NCBI GenBank assembly: GCA_028822885.1
Contig: JAPKCP010000075.1
Span: forward strand, 1 to 11,756
Reading direction: 5' to 3'
DNA length: 11,756 bases
From: Yoonia sp.
Lineage (GTDB): Bacteria > Pseudomonadota > Alphaproteobacteria > Rhodobacterales > Rhodobacteraceae
Part shown: one piece after another, positions 7,755 to 11,756 of the stretch
Numbering within the stretch: the stretch's first letter is position 1
Layout of the letters: each line of letters begins with the position of its first letter
Notes under the pieces: generated by a model
Database searches by the model: none
Told to the model about the DNA's origin: nothing
The model's input: only the letters and a program-made list of their open reading frames with translations
Made by a program: the position numbers and the translations under genes

Positions 7755-8075
7755 TCAGGGGGTCCTTTCGAGCCAATGAGCGTAAATTTCGGCTTCAAGG
7801 ACGTCTGTTGGGTTTTCGGTTTCGTCGCCCCAAACCTCAGCCATGTCAAATCTGACGCGCAAAAGCTGCCCAGACATCGCGGTCACGCCGTATGCAAGAT
7901 CTTCAGGATTCGGAAATTCGCCCAACGCGCGTTCAACCACACCCGTTTTACCGCGCAAATAGTAGGGTGTGCGGACGTGTCCCGGTGGAATATCACTGCG
8001 GACGCGCACTGTTTCGTTTGCACAAAAATCAGGCACCGGCGGATTCACCGTATGTTTCACCACGCACCGAAACAT
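7755..8075 (-). CDS. Nitrile hydratase beta C-terminal (SH3-like) domain as a separate protein
   Basis: This 106-residue protein matches only the C-terminal half of a nitrile hydratase beta subunit, or the separate alpha subunit (ScnA) of thiocyanate hydrolase. Visible are the family core VRTPYYLRGKTGVVE (35-49), the PNPEDLAYG loop (55-63) and VRFDMAEVWGDE (74-85), with the closing EAEIYAHWLE (95-104). The ATG at 8075 lies 47 bases inside the betaN gene and has no ribosome site. A GTG at 8048 has GGTGA eight bases ahead and may be the true start (97 residues). One base separates the stop from the alpha ATG, and the alpha ribosome site lies in this gene's last codons, so the two are tightly coupled. 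The start is uncertain, the identity is not. Confidence 0.82.
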   Translation of the reverse strand: MFRCVVKHTVNPPVPDFCANETVRVRSDIPPGHVRTPYYLRGKTGVVERALGEFPNPEDLAYGVTAMSGQLLRVRFDMAEVWGDETENPTDVLEAEIYAHWLERTP

Positions 8076-8400
8076 CGGCCATTTTTTTGGCGAGTTCAGC
8101 CGTGGTGTAGACCCCAGCTTCGATTAGGTTCTGATTAATCGACATAACCCAACGTTCATAATAGCTCATCTCATCAAACGACTCGACAGGCATATCTTCA
8201 AGGACGCGTCGTAAGCCGTCGACAGTAAAGTGGCCTTTGGATGAACACAGGACCATCAATGCGTCGACTCGTTTCTCCCAGATCGCAAAATCATGGGCGT
8301 CATCTGGAACTGGACCAGCGGCGTCTCCGCCCATGTCGTGCCAGCGTCGCCCGATTTGTTTTTGGGTATCTATCATCCCCCAACGATAGCGGAGGACCAT
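8029..8400 (-). CDS. Nitrile hydratase beta N-terminal domain as a separate protein
   Basis: This 123-residue protein matches the N-terminal half of nitrile hydratase beta, or ScnB of thiocyanate hydrolase. The HDMGG signature (residues 21-25), the GPV that follows, the helix with WEKRVDAL (41-48) and SYYERWVMSINQNLIEAG (79-96) are characteristic. HDMGG argues for a structural beta fragment rather than for a P14K-type activator, which lacks it. The ATG at 8400 has a weak GGA eight bases ahead. A second ATG at 8376 (MIDTQKQ) would remove an odd VLRYRWG leader and is a serious alternative. An A7 run at 8082-8088 near the 3' end could allow a frame change into the overlapping betaC gene. The gene starts 33 bases after the fliG-like stop. 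Confidence 0.8.
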   Translation of the reverse strand: MVLRYRWGMIDTQKQIGRRWHDMGGDAAGPVPDDAHDFAIWEKRVDALMVLCSSKGHFTVDGLRRVLEDMPVESFDEMSYYERWVMSINQNLIEAGVYTTAELAKKMADVSVRGETYGESAGA

Positions 8401-8433
8401 GAGTAGTGTCCATTGGTGATCAAGGGGCGATGG

Positions 8434-9489
8434 CTATTCGTCCTCATCATCCGTTGATTGGTATCGGATTGATCCAGCATCTACTAACTCGCGAATCGCA
8501 GTTGTGACCTCGTTCATTGCCGCCTCACCAGTTTTTCGCTTCACATGACCAAGTTCTTCTACCGACTCGCGGATTTGGCTGGCCATACGCTGTGACATGT
8601 TTGACAGAATATACTCTGCGCCAGCGGCTTCGTCATCGGAACCGGCAAGGGCGACAGCAATTGCGATGTTCAAGCGGTCTGCATCGACCGAGCGGATACA
8701 AACTGGAATGTCTGTTCCTATGATTCGGGTCGCAATGTCGGCAAATGTGAAAATGTTGCGCCGCACGTCGTCCGCAAATTTTTGATCTTCTCCGTTTAGC
8801 GACGTCAAAACATCTTCGCGTGTCGTGGTGGGGCTGGTGTTCAAAATCGCGCCCAGACGCGCCTCAGGACCACGATTAAACGCAGCTGTGGACGTTTTAC
8901 AATAATCCCGCATGAGCGCTTTACCGATTTTCAGGACTGCATCAGGCGCTATGGCAGAGGTTTGCGACATACCAAAACTGATCCGTCGCGCCCGTTCGCC
9001 TTGTAGTTTTCCAAGAACGGAGGCTGCCTTTGAAACGGGTAGCTTGGAGAGAACGACTGCGCCAACATGTGTGCTTTCACGCTCCATCAAGGTGACAAGA
9101 TTGTCCTCAGATAATGCTGTCACCATTGGCCAAGGGTCGCCATTTTGCGCAGCCATGATGTCTGTACGAAGACGGTCGGCAAGTGTGGGACTGATCTTGT
9201 CGCCAAGTGCGTCAAGCGCCTGCAAGGTACTACCAGGTGCAACAAGGCCAATTGCATCTAATTCCCTTAAGAATTCAGCGGCAACCGCCTTAACGGTAGC
9301 TTTGTCGACAAGACGAATCGCACCAAGTTCATGCGCGAGTGCAGCCTGCAGCTTTTCAGGCATGCGGGTGAGGGGAATCCCGTTGCCATCGCGAAACAGC
9401 ATCTGAATAATCAGTGCAGCTTTGCGTCGCCGGGAAAGACCATTGGGTGATTTCGGTGAGGCGGGGGCAAAGCGGCCAAGTTGTTGCAT
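8434..9489 (-). CDS. fliG: Flagellar motor switch protein FliG (divergent Rhodobacteraceae type)
   Basis: This is a component of the flagellar C-ring that couples the rotor to the stator. It has 351 residues, near the usual 330-350. The three FliG regions can be followed: N-domain with RRKAALIIQMLF (21-32), middle domain with VVLSKLPVSKAASVLGKL (145-162), and the C-domain entry DVRRNIFTFADIA (241-253) leading to the torque helix SNMSQRMASQIRESVEELG (296-314). The EHPQ motif of the middle domain reads ESTH (138-141). In the torque helix the conserved Arg is present (Arg301), but the Asp-Asp pair of E. coli FliG (288/289) is Glu-Ser. No other flagellar gene is in the window. GAGG lies just before the ATG. 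Assignment as a FliG homologue is good; whether it is the main motor protein is open. Confidence 0.8.
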   Translation of the reverse strand: MQQLGRFAPASPKSPNGLSRRRKAALIIQMLFRDGNGIPLTRMPEKLQAALAHELGAIRLVDKATVKAVAAEFLRELDAIGLVAPGSTLQALDALGDKISPTLADRLRTDIMAAQNGDPWPMVTALSEDNLVTLMERESTHVGAVVLSKLPVSKAASVLGKLQGERARRISFGMSQTSAIAPDAVLKIGKALMRDYCKTSTAAFNRGPEARLGAILNTSPTTTREDVLTSLNGEDQKFADDVRRNIFTFADIATRIIGTDIPVCIRSVDADRLNIAIAVALAGSDDEAAGAEYILSNMSQRMASQIRESVEELGHVKRKTGEAAMNEVTTAIRELVDAGSIRYQSTDDEDE

Positions 9490-9532
9490 GGCCTCGTTGT
9501 GTCACTTCGTCCTAAACAAAGTGTAAAGGCGA

Positions 9533-10027
9533 TCAATCATTTGTCGGGTGCGTGTAGAAAATCGACATTTCTTTGAGTGCTTTGGCTGTTTCAGGCGAAA
9601 GCGCTTTAAGATTGTCGGTTAATTCATGGATTTCAATCAGGTGGCCCATGATTTCATCGGTCTCGGCTTGCGTGAATTCACGATCAGATCGCGCGAAGGC
9701 ACAGATGCTTGGACTTGCCTGCTCACCCATGGCGCAAGCGATTCCATAATTGAGCCCGTGATCCGCTGCCGCTTTGAACACACCAGCGCTGTCAGAGTCA
9801 GCCAATTCGGCCCAAGTGCGTGTTCCGCGATTTACAAAGCCCCAGTGGACTGCAGGGTCCGTCATGACAAAGCCATGCTGCGAATAGTAATCGAGCCATT
9901 CGCGGTCGTATGTCTGAAAAAGAAATGTCGGTGTCGTATAGCGCACGTGAAGTGCCAACGCGTAACCAGAAGGCACAAGACCCTGCAAAGTACGAAGCTT
10001 TGCTTTAATTTCGGCTTGCCCAGTCAT
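9533..10027 (-). CDS. LuxR-type autoinducer-binding protein lacking the DNA-binding domain
   Basis: This 164-residue protein consists of the acyl-homoserine lactone binding fold only. The five TraR-type pocket residues are all present at the right spacing: Trp44, Tyr48, Asp57, Pro58 and Trp72, with GLNYG (91-95) after them. After LSPETAKALKEM, where a LuxR helix-turn-helix would start, the chain ends within ten residues (FYTHPTND). No helix-turn-helix exists in any frame before fliG starts 43 bases later. The start MTGQAEIK was chosen because the 24-codon extension above it covers the intergenic palindrome. HTH-less LuxR proteins such as Agrobacterium TrlR act as dominant-negative partners of a full LuxR; that role here is inference. 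It pairs head-to-head with the complete luxR gene. Confidence 0.82.
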   Translation of the reverse strand: MTGQAEIKAKLRTLQGLVPSGYALALHVRYTTPTFLFQTYDREWLDYYSQHGFVMTDPAVHWGFVNRGTRTWAELADSDSAGVFKAAADHGLNYGIACAMGEQASPSICAFARSDREFTQAETDEIMGHLIEIHELTDNLKALSPETAKALKEMSIFYTHPTND

Positions 10028-10062
10028 AAGATTAACACTCGCTTTATAGTTGACATGATTTA

Positions 10063-10082
10063 CACTATCCCATGCGATAGTC
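10063..10082. promoter_or_regulatory. lux-box-like operator between the divergent luxR-type genes
   Basis: A 20-base element, CACTATCCCATGCGATAGTC, has perfect ACTATC/GATAGT arms and fits the lux box rule NNCT-N12-AGNN exactly. On the + side a TATAAC hexamer (10108-10113) could be the -10 of luxR. The element would then be centred about 47 bases before the transcription start, beside a -35 slot (10085-10090) with no consensus, as in activator-dependent promoters. On the - side a TATAAA (10048-10043) places the box over the -35 slot of the HTH-less gene, though the leader would be only about nine bases. It may serve one or both directions. Confidence 0.6.
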
Positions 10083-10169
10083 TTCGTGCGATGTCCCATC
10101 AGTAGTGTATAACGGTAAACTATGGGTTTTTAGCAATCTCTTTCTTTGGACTATCCAAAAGGTAAATTT

Positions 10170-10778
10170 GTGGAACGACTTCTGAGTCCTGAAGATATCA
10201 AAGGTCTGTCACCTGCAGGGCATCACATTGCTTTGCGGATCGGTTTTGCTTTTCCTATGGAAGAGGAAAATACGCTGCCTTTGGATTGGGTGAATCATTA
10301 TACCTTGAACGGTTTTATGCTTTTTGATCCAGTTATCCGCTGGGCTTATCAGAATACTGGCGTTGTCCGGTGGAGCGAGATTGAGATCCCAGATGAACGC
10401 TATGTGATGAAGCAAGGTCACACTTTTGGCCTCCGTTTTGGTGCTGCAATATCTGTGCTAGATCCTGACAGTCGGGGCATTAGATCATTTGGGTCGTTTG
10501 CGCGAAGTGACAGAGAATTCAATGACTTGGAGTTGCGTTTGCTGCGCCAATTTATCATCAGACGCCACACCGAGACAGCACCGCCATCAAACATTACCAA
10601 AGCTGAACTAGAAGTGCTCAAGATGATCAAAAATGGTCAACGCATCAAGCAAATCGCACATGAACTGCAGGTGAGTGAAGGCGCGATAAAGCAACGGTTG
10701 AAAAATGCCAAGCTCAAGCTTGATGCAAAAACGGGGCCGCAAGCGGCCGCGCTTGCGGCCCAATTCGGGTTGATTTGA
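10170..10778 (+). CDS. LuxR-family quorum-sensing transcriptional regulator
   Basis: This acyl-homoserine lactone-responsive activator or repressor has 202 residues from the GTG at 10170. The N-terminal autoinducer-binding domain carries the conserved Trp40, Tyr44, Asp53, Pro54 and Trp68, with FGLRFG at 86-91. The C-terminal GerE-type helix-turn-helix runs from ITKAELEVLKMIKNG (142-156) through IAHELQVSEGAIKQRLKNA (162-180). The GTG has AAAAGG seven bases ahead; a TTG at 10146 (eight residues more) has no ribosome site. It lies 121 bases before luxI in the same direction, so it is the likely receptor for that signal. The 3' end of the gene contains an 11-base-arm GC hairpin. It is a distant paralogue of the HTH-less protein opposite. 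Confidence 0.93.
   Translation: MERLLSPEDIKGLSPAGHHIALRIGFAFPMEEENTLPLDWVNHYTLNGFMLFDPVIRWAYQNTGVVRWSEIEIPDERYVMKQGHTFGLRFGAAISVLDPDSRGIRSFGSFARSDREFNDLELRLLRQFIIRRHTETAPPSNITKAELEVLKMIKNGQRIKQIAHELQVSEGAIKQRLKNAKLKLDAKTGPQAAALAAQFGLI
10734..10761 (+). repeat. Perfect GC-rich inverted repeat inside the 3' end of luxR
   Basis: Eleven-base arms GGGCCGCAAGC and GCTTGCGGCCC enclose a GGCCGC loop, ending 17 bases before the luxR stop. It encodes the alanine-rich tail. No T tract follows, so it is not a normal intrinsic terminator. A stem this stable between luxR and luxI may limit read-through or protect the luxR message. Confidence 0.8.
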
Positions 10779-10802
10779 CGTAGTTCCCACGGCTAAATGT
10801 GG

Positions 10803-10812
10803 CCTAATTAGG
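10803..10812. promoter_or_regulatory. Short palindrome in the luxR-luxI gap
   Basis: CCTAATTAGG is a perfect 10-base palindrome about 90 bases before the luxI start. It does not match the CT-N12-AG lux box rule, and I found no lux box elsewhere in the 10779-10899 gap. A weak promoter-like pair, TTGTGT (10841-10846) and TGCTAT (10863-10868), lies between it and luxI. The functional assignment is tentative. Confidence 0.25.
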
Positions 10813-10899
10813 GCAATAATGTGTCAAATTTTAGATGTTGTTGTGTAATCGTGGTTAATGGATGCTATTTGTTCCCTAGGTAAATCTAGTGAGGAACAC

Positions 10900-11553
10900 A
10901 TGGAAAATATTACATTCAACTTGGCGAACAGCTATCAGCATGGAACAGCATTTTTTGAGTTCCTTGCACTGCGCAAACGCTTCTTCGTCGACAATTTGGG
11001 GTGGGACATCCCGCACGACGAATCAGTCGAAATGGATCAATATGACAACCCAAAGGCGAGCTATTCACTTGTTTTGCAGGATGGCAAAGTCATCGGTGGG
11101 GCGCGGGTTATGCCAACAACGTCACAATGGGGCACACATACGTACATGTTGCGGGATGCTGTTCAGGGGAAGTTGATCGACATTCCGCCCAGCGTTTTGG
11201 GTGAGGATATTGTTGATGAGGACTTGTGGGAATGTACCCGCCTTGTGATGTGCGACAAGGTGCGCACCCATGCTGAGCGCAGCACATGCCTATCGTTGAT
11301 CGTGGATGGTTTGATTGATTTGGCCAATGAGAAAGGCGCAACTCGACTGATGTGCCTGTCAACGCTGACAATGATGCGTGCATTGCGCCAGTTAGGGTAC
11401 GATGCGGAACGTTTGGGTGAACCATATCTGAATGAAGGGGATGGACGCCGTTACGCTGTGCTTGGCATGTCTGCGGCACGTCGGACAGCCTTTGTGCCAC
11501 GCGCGACACATCTCTCGCAACAACAGCCGTTGCACGCACCATCAAAGGTCTGA
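10900..11553 (+). CDS. Acyl-homoserine lactone synthase (LuxI family)
   Basis: The enzyme makes the quorum signal from S-adenosylmethionine and an acyl carrier protein-bound acyl chain in the cytoplasm. It has 217 residues, a usual LuxI length. All eight invariant LuxI residues are in place: Arg25, Phe29, Trp35 (ALRKRFFVDNLGW), Asp46 and Asp49 (EMDQYD), Arg69 (GGARVMPTT), Glu111 and Arg114 (WECTR). The C-terminal half has LRQLGYDAERLGEP (162-175). The ATG chosen has GAGGAA directly ahead; an ATG at 10858 would add 14 residues without a ribosome site. The acyl chain length cannot be read from the sequence. It follows luxR colinearly, with a gap of 121 bases that could hold its own promoter. 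Confidence 0.96.
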   Translation: MENITFNLANSYQHGTAFFEFLALRKRFFVDNLGWDIPHDESVEMDQYDNPKASYSLVLQDGKVIGGARVMPTTSQWGTHTYMLRDAVQGKLIDIPPSVLGEDIVDEDLWECTRLVMCDKVRTHAERSTCLSLIVDGLIDLANEKGATRLMCLSTLTMMRALRQLGYDAERLGEPYLNEGDGRRYAVLGMSAARRTAFVPRATHLSQQQPLHAPSKV

Positions 11554-11566
11554 GACTTACCTTTGG

Positions 11567-11756
11567 TTATGAAGACGGGAGGCAAACTGCTGCCTCTCGT
11601 CCATTCGTGGCTCGCAACGTCTGAGATGCAGGTGTTTTTATCTGCGTCAGAATGCATGCCTTCGCTATAAGGTATTGCCGCTTGTGTTCCGCATCATCGC
11701 CGCCGTCGCAGCCAAGCAAAAATGCGCTGAGAAGGGGCGCCGCTAGAAATAGGGTG
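11567..11756 (-). CDS. Possible small lipoprotein, N-terminus cut by window edge
   Basis: A frame that enters from the right edge on the minus strand stays open for 62 codons to a TAA at 11567. It begins with TLFLAAPLLSAFLLGC and is followed by DGGDDAEHKRQY. This is a lipoprotein signal peptide with the lipobox LLGC at visible residues 13-16 and an Asp at +2. The start codon must lie only a few codons beyond the window. The mature part would be under 50 residues, hydrophilic, and not recognisable. The stop is 13 bases from the convergent luxI stop. The call rests on the signal peptide alone; chance remains possible. Confidence 0.45.
   Translation of the reverse strand, partial: TLFLAAPLLSAFLLGCDGGDDAEHKRQYLIAKACILTQIKTPASQTLRATNGREAAVCLPSS

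Noticed and set aside
7754..7849. 32-codon extension of the nitrile hydratase alpha subunit
   Set aside because: It is the betaC coding sequence in another frame. The internal ATG has a good ribosome site, and the family starts near there.
9490..9560. HTH-less LuxR as a simple frameshifted pseudogene
   Set aside because: No helix-turn-helix residues are found in any frame downstream, and fliG starts 43 bases after the stop. The domain is absent rather than out of frame.
10028..10099. 24-codon extension of the HTH-less LuxR protein
   Set aside because: It would code across the lux-box palindrome and has no family resemblance. MTGQAEIK aligns with the start of the opposite LuxR.
11574..11601. 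Hairpin GACGGGAGGCA / TGCCTCTCGTC after luxI as terminator
   Set aside because: Eleven-base arms with one G-T wobble, but no T tract on either strand, and it lies in the 3' end of the possible lipoprotein frame. It may still end luxI transcription, but I would not annotate it as a terminator.
11620..11651. Imperfect hairpin TCTGA...GCAG / CTGC...TCAGA
   Set aside because: The stem is interrupted, the loop is ten bases and there is no proper T tract. It lies inside the probable lipoprotein frame and does not make a convincing terminator.
11451..11657. 68-codon minus-strand frame overlapping the luxI 3' end
   Set aside because: It lies largely over luxI, is cysteine-rich and unstructured, and competes with the lipoprotein-like frame, which has a real signal peptide.
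1..11756. tRNA, rRNA, CRISPR array or insertion sequence
   Set aside because: I read both strands for cloverleaf-type sequences, spaced repeats, transposase motifs and terminal inverted repeats and saw none. All long frames are explained by the genes listed.

Overview
The window looks like a piece of chromosome from a Rhodobacterales (Roseobacter-group) alphaproteobacterium. The basis is the cytochrome c maturation block in the order ccmA-ccmB-ccmC-ccmD-ccmG (the helABCDX order known from Rhodobacter), a FliG of the divergent type I associate with Rhodobacteraceae, an acnA-type aconitase, and a LuxR/LuxI quorum-sensing pair. The genus cannot be fixed from the sequence alone.

Left part (1-2383, + strand): the 3' end of ccmA, then ccmB, ccmC, a tiny ccmD and ccmG. 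Most junctions overlap, so this is one operon. Its products export or handle heme (CcmABCD) and reduce the apocytochrome thiols (CcmG) for periplasmic c-type cytochrome assembly. A hairpin follows ccmG, and a strong bidirectional terminator separates it from the convergent aconitase gene acnA (2574-5264, - strand). The region upstream of acnA carries a GntR-like inverted repeat and is shared with a divergent secreted DUF1223 protein. The stop codon of that DUF1223 gene overlaps the stop of the next minus-strand gene.

Middle part (6216-10027, - strand): read in transcription order, a LuxR-type protein with an autoinducer-binding domain but no DNA-binding domain; a FliG-like flagellar switch protein; a cobalt nitrile hydratase-type enzyme encoded by three genes (beta N-terminal half, beta C-terminal half, alpha); and an LpxL/HtrB-type lipid acyltransferase. 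All gaps are under 45 bases or are overlaps, so the six genes could form one transcription unit. Splitting the beta subunit over two genes in the order betaN-betaC-alpha is the arrangement of thiocyanate hydrolase (scnB-scnA-scnC). It also resembles the three-subunit toyocamycin nitrile hydratase, rather than an ordinary two-subunit nitrile hydratase.

Right part (10028-11756): a divergent intergenic region holds a textbook lux-box-like palindrome (CT-N12-AG with perfect 6-base arms). A full-length LuxR regulator and a complete LuxI acyl-homoserine lactone synthase follow on the + strand. At the right edge, on the - strand, an open frame with a lipoprotein signal (LLGC lipobox) runs out of the window.

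The most interesting idea is that the lux box sits between the full LuxR/LuxI arm and a minus-strand unit that begins with a DNA-binding-less LuxR paralogue. That unit may be a quorum-controlled set linking a possible anti-activator, a motility component, a three-gene metallo-hydratase and an outer-membrane lipid acyltransferase. The gene calls come directly from the sequence; the regulatory link is inference.
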